Below are positions 20,129 through 28,897 of a DNA stretch of 64,000 nucleotides, one piece after another. A program made the position numbers and the translations under genes. The stretch lies in NCBI RefSeq assembly GCF_001589285.1, contig NZ_JEMA01000832.1, positions 1-64,000 of the forward strand. Direction: 5' to 3'. The number at the start of each line of letters is the position of its first letter. Within the stretch, counting starts at the first letter, position 1. This DNA comes from Sorangium cellulosum. GTDB lineage: Bacteria; Myxococcota_A; Polyangia; Polyangiales; Polyangiaceae. The notes under the pieces were generated by a model, which saw nothing but the letters and a program-made list of their open reading frames with translations, was not told the origin of the DNA and did not search any database.

Positions 20129-20683
20129 TCAGAAGCAGCGACGCATGCACCGCGTGTACTTGTCGGAGCACCCTTTTTCGCACACGGCGGACTTGCAGTC
20201 CTGCCGGCACTTGTTCCAGCTCGTCTGGCACGCCGCGCTGCACGCCGAGCCCGGCGGCGCCGCGTCCTCGACGTCGTTCAGCGGCGCGTCGGGGGCCCCC
20301 GCGTCCGCCTCTTCGGCGGGCGCAGGCGCGTCGGCGTTCAGGAGCATGGGCGGCGGCGCGAGCGCGCTCGTCGGCTCCGGCACGGCGGGCGCTCGGCTGC
20401 TGGGCGGGCTCCACTCGCCTTCGTCGAAGTCGCTGGCGCGGCTGAGCTGCCTCTCCCGGAGCGTCGCGTACTCCACGCGGTCGCGCGTCTGGCCGAACGT
20501 GTAGAACTGGAGCCACTCGTCCCAGCACGCGCGCCGCAGCGTCGGCTTGATCTCGGGCATCGAGTCGAGCGCCATGCAGTGCTCGAAGCGTACGTCCCCC
20601 TCGTACACCGCGTTGATGCTCGCGCCGCACGCGGTCGCGGTCACCGAGGCGGCGGCCAGGAAGAGGAGGGGGCTGAACCGCAC
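20129..20683 (-). CDS. Secreted Cys-rich small protein (possible lipoprotein)
   Basis: 184 residues with a hydrophobic leader MRFSPLLFLAAASVTATAC and a possible lipid attachment at that Cys, though the -3 residue is Ala, not Leu or Val. The middle is Pro/Ala/Asp-rich, and the C-terminal 40 residues carry eight cysteines in a CxxxC/CxxxxC pattern (from SACSAACQTSWNKCRQDC onward). The pattern resembles a small disulfide-knotted tail. I recognise no family. It lies downstream of the 39-aa basic protein gene in the divergent direction. Confidence 0.65.
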   Translation of the reverse strand: MRFSPLLFLAAASVTATACGASINAVYEGDVRFEHCMALDSMPEIKPTLRRACWDEWLQFYTFGQTRDRVEYATLRERQLSRASDFDEGEWSPPSSRAPAVPEPTSALAPPPMLLNADAPAPAEEADAGAPDAPLNDVEDAAPPGSACSAACQTSWNKCRQDCKSAVCEKGCSDKYTRCMRRCF

Positions 20684-20782
20684 GAGATACCAACACCGAT
20701 AGCAGAAAAGCTCGCCCCTGGTGCCGTACCCGGCTCACCGTCGCCGGAACCTGCCCGAGCGCCCGGCCGAGATGCTCTCCGG

Positions 20783-20811
20783 TTGAATTTTGCCCTGCGA
20801 TGCCGTAGGTT
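20783..20811 (+). promoter_or_regulatory. Sigma-70-type promoter of the 39-aa basic protein gene
   Basis: The sequence has TTGAAT (20783-20788), a 17-base spacer and TAGGTT (20806-20811), close to a vegetative promoter. The start of transcription would be near 20818, giving a leader of about 60 bases to the ATG. Confidence 0.55.
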
Positions 20812-20878
20812 GCCGCCCCTTCGCACCGACAGCGGCGGCACGACGCCACCGCGTCGGGCGCCTCAACGGAGCCTGTCC

Positions 20879-20998
20879 ATGTTCCTCATGCTGTCGAAAG
20901 GTCCCCGAAAGACCACGCGCTCCAAGTCGAAGCGCCACCGGTCCAAGCTGAAGGCGAAGAACCGCAACCGGCGGAATCGCATCTACCAGCGCACGTGA
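20879..20998 (+). CDS. 39-residue very basic protein, possibly ribosome-associated
   Basis: The ORF MFLMLSKGPRK... is 39 residues long with 16 Lys or Arg, few acidic residues and many Asn. ATG at 20879 has GGAG seven bases upstream, and a TTGAAT-17-TAGGTT promoter lies about 70 bases before. Such size and charge recall small ribosomal proteins (bL34-like) and the AURKAIP1/COX24 family, but no motif match is certain. It is followed by a partly self-complementary G+C-rich stretch that may end the transcript. Its location near mglA reflects convergence, not an operon. Confidence 0.6.
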   Translation: MFLMLSKGPRKTTRSKSKRHRSKLKAKNRNRRNRIYQRT

Positions 20999-21074
20999 GC
21001 GCAGCGGCGAGCGCGGGCGAGTCCTCGGCCTCGCTCGCCTCGCCGCCGTTCGTTTCCGGGGCTGCCCCTTGAAG

Positions 21075-21665
21075 CTAGGGGCCGCCCTTCTTCAGCTCGG
21101 TCAACACCAGCTTGGCGACCGCCTTCAGCGTGTCGAACACACCGACGCCGGTCCGCGCGACGCCCTCGAAGTCGGGGACGTTCGTCGGGTTGAGCAGCGA
21201 CCGGAGCTCCTCGACCGTGCCGATCTCCGGCAGATCCCGCTTGTTGTACTGGATGACGTACGGGATCTTGTCGAGCGAGTAGCCCTGCTCGGCCAGGTTT
21301 GTGCGGAGGTTCTCCACCGACTCCTGGTTCGCCTCGATGCGGCCGAGCTGTGAGTCCGCCACGAAGACGACGCCGTCGACGCCCTTCAGGATGAGCTTGC
21401 GGCTCGCGTCGTAGAAGACCTGCCCCGGCACCGTGTACAGGTGGAACCGCGTCTTGAAGCCGCGGATCTCGCCCAGCGCGAGCGGGAGGAAGTCGAAGAA
21501 GAGTGTCCGGTCGGTTTCCGTGGCGAGGGAGATCATCTTCCCCTTCGCGTCCGGATTGGTGCGCTCATAGATGTACTGCAGGTTCGTCGTCTTCCCGCAG
21601 AGACCCGGGCCGTAATAGACGATCTTGCAGTTGATCTCGCGCGCCATGTAATTGATGAAGCTCAT
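21075..21665 (-). CDS. mglA: MglA, Ras-like GTPase of gliding motility and polarity
   Basis: A 196-residue small GTPase matching Myxococcus MglA in length and sequence. The P-loop is GPGLCGKTT (19-27), Arg53 and Thr54 are present, and the G3 motif reads TVPGQ with Thr78 in place of the usual Asp and Gln82. NKRD forms G4. MglA-GTP marks the leading pole and drives both gliding motors; MglB is its GAP. The gene begins 11 bases after the mglB stop, with GGAG between, so mglB-mglA form an operon. The identical substitutions match known active MglA, so it is expected to be functional. Confidence 0.97.
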   Translation of the reverse strand: MSFINYMAREINCKIVYYGPGLCGKTTNLQYIYERTNPDAKGKMISLATETDRTLFFDFLPLALGEIRGFKTRFHLYTVPGQVFYDASRKLILKGVDGVVFVADSQLGRIEANQESVENLRTNLAEQGYSLDKIPYVIQYNKRDLPEIGTVEELRSLLNPTNVPDFEGVARTGVGVFDTLKAVAKLVLTELKKGGP

Positions 21666-21676
21666 CGACCGCGCTC

Positions 21677-22159
21677 CTAGTCGTTGAAGAGGTTGTCGAT
21701 GTCCTCGTCGGTGATCTCGGCGAACGGCGAGTCCGCGCCCGGCTCCTGCACCTTCTTGAGCAGCGCCTCGAAGATGTGGTTGAGCTCCTCGCTCGCCTTT
21801 CGCACCCGGAGCCTCACCAACCCGAGGCTCGACTTTGAGTCGAAGATCACCACGAGGATGACGCGGTTCCCGACCAGCTGGATGTGGATGTTCGCCTTCT
21901 CACCCTCGTGGAACTGAGTGGCGAACTCGTTCTCCTTGAGGAGCTTCGCCATCCCGCCCGTGGCGGCGATGTTCCCCGCCGTCAGCGAGGCGAGCGAGGT
22001 GGTGTCGAGGTTGTCGACGTCTCCGCTCGCGGCGATCAATTGCCCGTTCTTGTCAACGATGAAGACGACCTTCGCATTGGCGTCCTTGACGAGGCGATCC
22101 ACCACGCTCTGGATCTGGTTGAATTCCTCCTCGTACATCACCATCTGAGGGTTGACCAT
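21677..22159 (-). CDS. mglB: MglB, roadblock-domain GAP for MglA
   Basis: A 160-residue roadblock/LC7 protein. It reads [47 protein letters not shown] and the C-terminal [13 protein letters not shown], which corresponds to the C-terminal helix of Myxococcus MglB that contacts MglA. MglB dimers stimulate MglA GTP hydrolysis and set the lagging pole. ATG 22159 has a strong GGAGGAACG ribosome binding site. It is the first gene of the mglBA operon. Confidence 0.96.
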   Translation of the reverse strand: MVNPQMVMYEEEFNQIQSVVDRLVKDANAKVVFIVDKNGQLIAASGDVDNLDTTSLASLTAGNIAATGGMAKLLKENEFATQFHEGEKANIHIQLVGNRVILVVIFDSKSSLGLVRLRVRKASEELNHIFEALLKKVQEPGADSPFAEITDEDIDNLFND

Positions 22160-22974
22160 CGTTCCTCCGCCAGCGCTCTCGCGATGGGGCCCTGGGCATT
22201 GCGGGCTCTGTAGCCCTTGTCATCACCGGGCGCCGCACGTGCGGTCCCCGACCATCATCCAACCGGCTCCCCGCTGGTGCGGGCATGCCGTACCACCGGT
22301 ACCACACGTTCGCGGCGCCACGCTCGCTGCCTGGGGACTTGCATGACCGGTTCGCGGCGCGCAGTGCGACTGCTCCTCGACCGTGCGCCCGTACATCTTG
22401 GGACGTTTCTATCCGAAGCAGGTGCGGCGGAGCAAGGCGGCCCTTTCTGGAAGTTGGAGGATCGCGCTGCCGAGGCCCCTCCGACCCCTGCCTGAGCTCG
22501 ACCGAGGCCGCCTCCCACCCCCGCCCCCATGGGTCTGGCCCCGGTGCTCACCAGGCGCCTCTCCGCGCCCGTCGGTGAACGGGGCGTTTCTGTAAATTAT
22601 TGTATTTGTTCATGGTTTTGAGCTGTTGTCCGTGCGCGATGCGCTCCGGCCGGGCCTCCTTGGGGCGCGCTGCCCGGGAAACGAGGCGAGCAGCGCCGCT
22701 GCGTGCCGGGCAGAAGCTCGAGGAGGGCCTGGATCCTCGCGGGCGACGCGGCGGCCTCATGCAGGAGCTGCTCGACGGGCGAGGCCGGGCACCGTCCCTG
22801 TGCTGCACGTTTCATCGGCGCCGTGGTGTCGCCGCTTGACCTGAGCCGCTGCGCTGATCTTGCGCGCGTGGCTTGCGCTTGACCGAGCGCTTCGGTCACG
22901 GGATAGCGCCTTGGATGCATGACGTGCTCAGCCGGATCGAGCCCCGTGAGGAGATCGAGCGCAACCCGGGGACG
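22160..22974. other. 815-base intergenic region between mglB and the TPR/DUF3857 gene
   Basis: It contains both divergent promoter areas. A small AT-rich patch (gtaaattattgtatttgtt) lies near 22591-22609. A possible weak promoter for the plus gene is TTGACC at 22879-22884 and GATAGC at 22902-22907 with 17-base spacing. Open frames here are Arg/Ala-rich and show no protein family. Confidence 0.45.
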
Positions 22975-25900
22975 ATGAGGAAGCGCTTCGACTGCGTGCT
23001 CACCGCGGCGGCTGCGGCGTTCGTGTGCGCCACGTCGATCGCGTCGGATGCCGGCGCCGAGCTCGGCGCGGTGCACCCCGAGGTGCTCTCCGCGCACGCG
23101 GCGGTCCGTGCGGCGAGAGGTCCAGAGGTCTACGGCGCGCTGCGAGAGCTCTGGCGCACGTGGGACCGCGCGGATCCGGCGCAGGTCGAGGCGGCGATCG
23201 CGGCGGTCGCCGAGGGCAGCGCGACCAGCGCGCCAGCGCGGGTCTACGCGGAGCTCCTCTCGGCGTACGCGCGCAGGCGGCGAGGTGATCTCGACGGAGC
23301 GGTGGCCAAGATCCAGAAGCTCGGGTTCATCGGTCGCTGGGCCACGATCGGCCCGTTCGACAACGAGAACAAGGGGGGCTTCGATCGCGCGTTTGGGCCC
23401 GAGGAGGAGCTCGACCAGCCGATCGCAGCGGGCAGGACGTACGACGGTAAAGCGCGGGCGGTCCGCTGGCGCGTGCCGCCCGAGGCGCCGCAGTACGGGT
23501 GGTTCGACTTCGGCGATTTCGTCCGTCCGGTCGAGGGCGTCTGCGGTTACGCGACGACGTTGGTCCGGGCGAAGGCCGGGACGCGCGCGCCTCGGCCGAT
23601 CTCCCTCTGGGTCGGGGCGGACGGCGCGTTCAAGCTGTTCTGGAACGGCGAGAAGGTCCTGGGCGATCCCGGGTATCGCGAGCTCGACATCGATCGGTTC
23701 GCCGCGACCGTGTCGCTCAGGCCCGGCTACAACCGGCTGACGATCAAGGTCTGCGGAGGTGCATCGGCGCCCAAGTTCGCGCTGCGCATCGGCAACGAGA
23801 AGGGGGCCCCGGATCTCGACCTGGACGTGACGTCCGACATCATCGGGACGCAGGGGGAGGCCGCCGGCGCGAAGCGCGCGGGCGAGGCGCGGGCGCAGGT
23901 CGGGGGGCCAGGCGCAGGCGTGAAGGTGGCCGCGCGCGCGGGAGCCATCGAGGGACCGATGCAGGCGTTCGAGCGCGCCGCGAGCGCCGAGCGGCCATCT
24001 CCAGCCGTCCTGGAGGCGTTCGCGCGCTACCTCGTGCTCACCGGCGGCGATGCGGAGGGCGAACACAGAGCGCGCGATCTCGCGCGTCGCTCCGCGGAGG
24101 CCGAGCCGAGCGTGCGTCGCTACGTGCTCGCAGGCCAGCTCTCCGAGGACAGAAACCAGCAGCGTGCGTGGATCGAGCGCGCCGCTGCGCTCGTGGGCCG
24201 TGGCCGCGAGGACATCGACGTGCTGCTCGCCCAGGCGCGGCTCGCGCAGACGAGCCCGAACTGGCGGGAAGCTGCTCCGATCTACGAGCGCATCCTGGCC
24301 TCCGACCCCGATCACGTCATCGCTGTCCTGGGTCTCGTCGACCTCTACGTGGAGGCGGGGCTGAAGCGCACCGCCCTCGCCACGCTGGAGCGTGCGCTCT
24401 CGAGGCAGCCGAACAGCGTCTCGCTGCTCCGCGCTTCAGCGTCGCAGCTCCGCGCCCTCGGCCGCGACACCGAGGCCGCCGAGATGGAGGCGCGATACGC
24501 GGCGCTGCGCTTCGACGACTCGAGCTTCTTGCACCAGCAGGTCGACCTCGCGGTGGCGCGCCGTGACCCTGCCGGCGCCGAGCGATGGCTCGAGCGCTTC
24601 CTCCGCAGCGAGCCTGACTCCGTCTGGGCCCGCTCCGTCGCGGCGCGCACGTACCGCGCGCTCGGCCATGGCGATCGCGCCCTCGCGGCGCATCAGCGCG
24701 CGCTCGCCATGGCGCCCGAGGACATCGGCACGCTGCGCGCTCTCTCGGATCTCTACGGCGAGGAGGGCAACCGAGAGGCGCAGCTCGAGATGCTGCAGCA
24801 GATCCTGGCGATCAGCCCTCAGGTGAAGGACGTGCGCGAGTACATCGAGCACATCGAGCCGCCGAAGCCGCGCGCGGACGAGGCCTACGCCTGGGCGCCG
24901 GACCGCTTCCTCCCGATGCGGCGCGGCGCTGACCGACAGTATCCCAAGCGCACGCTCCGCAGCTTGACGGTCACCACCGTGTTCCCGAACGGCCTGGCCA
25001 GCCGCTTCCGGCAGGTCGTCTTCCAGCCGCTCACGGACGAGGCCGCGGCGAGCGCCCGGCAGTACGCCTTCGAGTACCAGGCCGATCGCCAGACCGTGAG
25101 CCTCCGGGCCGCGAAGGTCTACCGGGCAGACGGCAAGGTCGACGGGGCGATCGAGAGCGGGGAAGCAGGGGCGAACAACCCAGCGCTCGCGATGTACACC
25201 TCAGGGCGCACGTTCTACGTCAGCTTCCCGCGGCTCAACGCCGGCGACGTCGTCGAGCTGCGGTACCGCGTCGACGACGTCAGCCCGCGCAACGAGATCG
25301 CCGATCACTTCGGCGAGATCGAGTACCTCCAGGGGGATGAGCCGATCGCCAGCAGCGAGTACGTGCTGATCACCCCCAAGGCGAAGCCGTTCCACATCTT
25401 CGCGTCCAATCTCCCTGGCCTCGTGCGCGAGACGAAGGAGGACGCCGACCGGCGCATCTACCGCTTCGTCGCCGCCTCTGTCCCCCCCGTGGCGCCCGAA
25501 CCGGCGATGCCGCCGTGGTCCGAGGTCCTGGCGCATGTCCATGTCTCGACGTTCAAGGGCTGGGACGAGGTTGGCTCCTGGTACTGGGGTCTCGCGCGAG
25601 AGCAGTTCGATGTCGATGACGAGGTACGCAAGCGGGTGCGCGAGATCACGAAGAACCTCACCGACGATCTGAGCAAGGTCCGCGCGATCTACAAGTACGC
25701 GACCGAGACGCGCTACGTGGCGCTCGAGTTCGGCATCGAGGGGATCCGTCCGAGGAGGTGCGCCCAGACGCTCGCGCGCGGCTGGGGCGACTGCAAGGAC
25801 AAGGCGACGCTGATCGTCACGATGCTCCGCGAGCTAGGCATCCCGTCGACGATCGTGCTCGTGCGTACCCGCATGCGCGGCGGCATCGAACCGGAGCCGG

Positions 25901-26718
25901 CCAGCCTCGCGCCGTTCGACCACGCGATCGCGTACGTGCCTTCGCTCGACCTCTACCTCGACGGAACGGCAGAGCACTCGGGCTCGACCGAGCTGCCCAT
26001 CATGGATCGCGGGGCGATGGCGCTTCAGATCAACGAGGGCAAGCCGAAGTTGGTTCGCCTCCCCGAGCCCTCGCCAGAGGATTCCGTCATCCATCGCACC
26101 GTCGACATCGCGCTCGGCGCGGATGGATCAGCTCAGCTCGGGGTCGACACCCAGGTGGCCGGCGCGTTCGCTCCGGAGTGGCGCACCCGCTACATGGCAG
26201 AGGGGACGCGCCGGGACCGAGCGGGTCGGGATCTCGCCGCGGACTTCGGCACGGTCGAGCTGGCTGCCGGCAGAGCGGGGGTCGAAGTGAACGACCTCGA
26301 GGACATCGAGCAGCCGGTGAAGCTGCGGGCTCGAGGGAAGGCCGTCGCGCTCGCCCGCAAGGAGGGCGACAGCCTGTCGATCCCCGCGGTGCCCACGCAG
26401 CGCCTCGCGACCGACTTCGCCTCCCTCTCGACGCGCACCCGCGACGTGATCATCCCCGCGCTCACGACGCGCCGGGAGGAGTGGTCCATCCGCGTCCCGC
26501 AGGGGTGGCGCGTGACCAGGGCGCCGCTTCCGCAGGATCTGGACACCCCGTTCGGCAAGTTCTCCATCTCGGTCGAGCAGTCCGCCGGGAAGGTGGTCGT
26601 CCGCAGCCAGATCGCGCTCACGAGGTCCCGGATCAAGCCGTCCGAGTACGTGGCTTTCAGAACGTTCTGCGAGACGGCGGACCGCGCCTTCGGTCAGCGG
26701 GTCGTGCTCGGCAAGTGA
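22975..26718 (+). CDS. Large secreted TPR protein with DUF3857 and transglutaminase-like domains
   Basis: The 1,247-residue protein starts at ATG 22975 with a signal peptide (RKRFDCVLTAAAAAFVCA). A helical N-terminal region and a beta-sandwich-like segment (around residues 170-320) come first. A TPR stretch with repeats such as YERILASDPDHVIAVLGLVDLY follows at about residues 380-640. Next are DUF3857 and a transglutaminase-like core with catalytic Cys in GWGDCKDKATL, His in DHAIAYV and Asp in LYLDGTA, then a C-terminal beta-domain. The triad suggests a protease, or transglutaminase fold, in the envelope. No substrate is known. It stands alone upstream of rpmI. Confidence 0.88.
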   Translation: MRKRFDCVLTAAAAAFVCATSIASDAGAELGAVHPEVLSAHAAVRAARGPEVYGALRELWRTWDRADPAQVEAAIAAVAEGSATSAPARVYAELLSAYARRRRGDLDGAVAKIQKLGFIGRWATIGPFDNENKGGFDRAFGPEEELDQPIAAGRTYDGKARAVRWRVPPEAPQYGWFDFGDFVRPVEGVCGYATTLVRAKAGTRAPRPISLWVGADGAFKLFWNGEKVLGDPGYRELDIDRFAATVSLRPGYNRLTIKVCGGASAPKFALRIGNEKGAPDLDLDVTSDIIGTQGEAAGAKRAGEARAQVGGPGAGVKVAARAGAIEGPMQAFERAASAERPSPAVLEAFARYLVLTGGDAEGEHRARDLARRSAEAEPSVRRYVLAGQLSEDRNQQRAWIERAAALVGRGREDIDVLLAQARLAQTSPNWREAAPIYERILASDPDHVIAVLGLVDLYVEAGLKRTALATLERALSRQPNSVSLLRASASQLRALGRDTEAAEMEARYAALRFDDSSFLHQQVDLAVARRDPAGAERWLERFLRSEPDSVWARSVAARTYRALGHGDRALAAHQRALAMAPEDIGTLRALSDLYGEEGNREAQLEMLQQILAISPQVKDVREYIEHIEPPKPRADEAYAWAPDRFLPMRRGADRQYPKRTLRSLTVTTVFPNGLASRFRQVVFQPLTDEAAASARQYAFEYQADRQTVSLRAAKVYRADGKVDGAIESGEAGANNPALAMYTSGRTFYVSFPRLNAGDVVELRYRVDDVSPRNEIADHFGEIEYLQGDEPIASSEYVLITPKAKPFHIFASNLPGLVRETKEDADRRIYRFVAASVPPVAPEPAMPPWSEVLAHVHVSTFKGWDEVGSWYWGLAREQFDVDDEVRKRVREITKNLTDDLSKVRAIYKYATETRYVALEFGIEGIRPRRCAQTLARGWGDCKDKATLIVTMLRELGIPSTIVLVRTRMRGGIEPEPASLAPFDHAIAYVPSLDLYLDGTAEHSGSTELPIMDRGAMALQINEGKPKLVRLPEPSPEDSVIHRTVDIALGADGSAQLGVDTQVAGAFAPEWRTRYMAEGTRRDRAGRDLAADFGTVELAAGRAGVEVNDLEDIEQPVKLRARGKAVALARKEGDSLSIPAVPTQRLATDFASLSTRTRDVIIPALTTRREEWSIRVPQGWRVTRAPLPQDLDTPFGKFSISVEQSAGKVVVRSQIALTRSRIKPSEYVAFRTFCETADRAFGQRVVLGK

Positions 26719-26758
26719 GCGAGGACCTGAGCCCTGGCCACCCGGCCCTCCTCTGGCC

Positions 26759-26787
26759 TTGACAACCCTGCGCCGGCTCGCCATAAA
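26759..26787 (+). promoter_or_regulatory. Sigma-70-type promoter of rpmI-rplT
   Basis: A consensus TTGACA (26759-26764) is followed by a 17-base spacer and CATAAA (26782-26787). The start of transcription is expected near 26794, giving a leader of about 90 bases. This separates rpmI-rplT from the preceding gene. Confidence 0.78.
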
Positions 26788-26796
26788 GCGCCCCCT

Positions 26797-26862
26797 CTAC
26801 GCATCCCTGCGGCACAGAACAGCCTCTCCGGTGGTTCGGAGGGTGGCCGCCCGGGAGCGTAG
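26797..26862 (+). promoter_or_regulatory. Structured leader of rpmI-rplT, candidate L20 autoregulatory site
   Basis: Three nested pairings can be drawn: CTACGC (26797-26802) with GCGTAG (26857-26862), GCGGC (26809-26813) with GCCGC (26846-26850), and CTCCG (26826-26830) with CGGAG (26837-26841) around a six-base loop. In other bacteria ribosomal protein L20 represses this operon by binding such leaders. The match to a known leader class is inferred, not tested. Confidence 0.5.
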
Positions 26863-26882
26863 GCACCCGGATCGAGGGCGTC

Positions 26883-27080
26883 ATGCCGAAGATGAAGACC
26901 AACCGCGCCGCGGCCAAGCGGTTCAAGGTGACCGGTTCAGGCCGGATTCGCCGCAGCAAGAGCGGGCTCAACCACTGCATGCAGGAGAAGAGCAAGAAGC
27001 GCCTGCGTCGTCTCCGCAAGAACGACATGGTCGACTCGGCGATGGAGAAGCGCGTCAAGCTGCTTCTTCCTTACGGCTGA
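26883..27080 (+). CDS. rpmI: 50S ribosomal protein L35 (bL35)
   Basis: The 65-residue protein begins MPKMKTNRAAAKRFKVTGSG, the standard L35 opening, followed by a basic RIRRSKSG stretch and the family tail LRKNDMVDSAMEKRVKLLLPYG, all expected for L35. It is 27 bases before rplT. The preceding gene is not infC, unlike the usual infC-rpmI-rplT order. Confidence 0.97.
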   Translation: MPKMKTNRAAAKRFKVTGSGRIRRSKSGLNHCMQEKSKKRLRRLRKNDMVDSAMEKRVKLLLPYG

Positions 27081-27107
27081 CCCTGGAACCGGTGAGGTAA
27101 AGCTCCG

Positions 27108-27470
27108 ATGCCGCGTGTAAAAAGAGGGTTCAAGGCTCGCCGCCGCCGCAACCGCGTCCTCAACCAGACCGAGGGCTACTTCCTCGGCCGAAAGAATCGC
27201 TTCCGCCAGGCGGTCGAGGTTCTGCGCCACGCCTGGGAGTACGGCTACATCAGCCGTAAGCTCAAGAAGCGGGATTTCCGTCGTCTCTGGATTACTCGAA
27301 TCAACGCCGCCGCGCGCCTCAACGGGACGACCTACTCTCGCCTCGTCAGCGGGCTCAAGAAGGCCGGCGTCGCTCTCGACCGGAAGATCCTGTCTGAGAT
27401 CGCCATCCACGACCCCGCGTCCTTCGGCGCCGTGGCGAAGCTCGTCTCCTCCTCCGCCGCAGCGAAGTGA
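27108..27470 (+). CDS. rplT: 50S ribosomal protein L20 (bL20)
   Basis: A 120-residue protein starting MPRVKRGFKARRRRNRVLN, with the AFRDRKNKKR-like conserved run replaced by GRKNRFRQAVEVL, then DFRRLWITRINAAAR and GLKKAGVALDRKILSEIA. L20 is needed early in 50S assembly and often controls its own operon. The last 14 residues are an Ala/Ser tail. It ends the rpmI-rplT pair. Confidence 0.97.
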   Translation: MPRVKRGFKARRRRNRVLNQTEGYFLGRKNRFRQAVEVLRHAWEYGYISRKLKKRDFRRLWITRINAAARLNGTTYSRLVSGLKKAGVALDRKILSEIAIHDPASFGAVAKLVSSSAAAK

Positions 27471-28897
27471 CCGCTCCTGGCGGTCATCACGACCGCCCGG
27501 CCATCAGCTCCCTGGCGCGATGAACGCGGCCGGGGCCGCCCGGTGCATATCGCCTTGGCGAACGACGGTCTCCGTTCGAACCCGCCCCGCTCTGTGTGTA
27601 CAACGGCGCGCCGCGCAGCCAAGCTGCGGCCCTGGGCGTCCGGGTACGTCACTGTGAACAATGTGGGCTGCTGCTCCATCGCTCACCTTGGAAATTTCAT
27701 CGATGTGCCCGGTGAGGCGAATGGGTACGAAACAGATGCGCAGTGTGCACTTCCTGCACGCTCGGAGCCGCATCTTTGATGGCACCCTATGACCTCGACG
27801 CCAGGGTGAGTTCCGACCCAGCCTGAAGAACTCGGTCGTCCGGCCGTTCAGATGGGCCTCTTGTAAGGCACGGGCGCACATCCGAGGCCTGGCGAGCCTA
27901 GGGTCTCTCCTGGCCGGTTTGCACGGACTCGTCCCCCTCCGCGGCTTACGTCGAACCTGAGTTAACGGCTGGAAATACTAACTTTCCAGGCCGATCTCTC
28001 GCGAAAAATAACCTTCTCCGCCTTTGACCGTCGGGTGAGGGCTCGACATCGCCGTCGGGAGGCCCAGGTTCAGGAAACATCGAAGCTCAGTGAGAGAGCG
28101 GCCTCAGCAGTCAGGTTCAGCACCCTATCCGCTGGAAAATATTGCGAATTCCCTTGCCTGCGTCGCGAGGGCGGCTCCACCGAGGCGTGGGGTGCTGGCG
28201 GAATCCAGGTGCTCCCATGGAGGACAGGTTGCCGATGTTGTTGCGTCCCCGAAAGCGTACCCAGCCAAGCAGTTCGGCTCGGTCCCAGCGAAACACTTCG
28301 CTCGACACGACGCGGACCGCGCCTCCCGGTCTACATACCGCACCCAGGTCGAGCTCTCAAACGGGAGAAACCGGAACGCACGCCAAAAAGGGCACTGTTC
28401 TTGCTTCTAGAATTGGGCTGCCACCGGGAGCTGGCTCGAGAACCTTGTTCTGCAAGAGCAAGCCCGCCTCTGGCGGGAAGAGTTCGACCGGAATCAAAAG
28501 AAAGCACCAGCGGTTGCCTATTTCAACGGGGGCTCCTTCGGTCAGCTCCAGCTCCCTGTTTGGCACGAAATCATCTCGCCCGCCGTCAAAAGATGGCGAG
28601 GCATTTCAATCTCGCAAGGTCAGCCGTTTAGAAGTGAACGCCGACACAAAGACCAAGATGAGCACGTCGACCGCCCGCCGTCCAGAAACTGCGCGGAGAA
28701 ACGCCAAAGCCTCCGCTGTGGGTACCTCTGCGCGGCCTGCGGCATCCAAGAGCCCGCAGGGGGTCGAGACAGCATCGGCTTCCCGGCGGGCGGCATCGCA
28801 GACCACCGATTCGGGGGTCTCCGAGGTCGAAGGATTCGGGGACAGCCAGTCGCCGCGCTCGCACTTTCAAGGAGCTACCACCGTGGAGGGAGCCGCC
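27471..28897. other. 1.4-kb gene-free, lower-G+C region before the sigma factor gene
   Basis: G+C falls to about 58-60% by inspection against about 70% around it. Open frames here (for example plus 27543-27779, minus 27504-27881) lack codon bias or family motifs and I treat them as noise, possibly relics. Hairpins are visible: CTGGAAA/TTTCCAG at 27969-27989 with a 7-base loop, and CCCGCC-TCT-GGCGGG at 28463-28477. A -10-like TAGAAT lies near 28405. It likely holds the sigma factor promoter and a long leader or a small RNA. Confidence 0.55.

Noticed and set aside
22160-22340. A sigma-54-like promoter before mglB
   Set aside because: The GG and GC elements are two bases too close in the best match.
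22597-24315. A 572-codon minus-strand open frame
   Set aside because: It is antisense to the start of the TPR/DUF3857 gene and shows no conserved motif; it extends into the intergenic region by chance.
27504-27881. Minus-strand open frame in the gene-free stretch
   Set aside because: It contains Cys/Arg/Ala-rich sequence without family motifs. It could be a relic, but nothing supports a gene.
28142-28897. N-terminal extension of the sigma factor frame
   Set aside because: It has lower G+C, Ser/Thr-rich content and no ribosome binding site, whereas ATG 28898 has GGAGG at the right distance.
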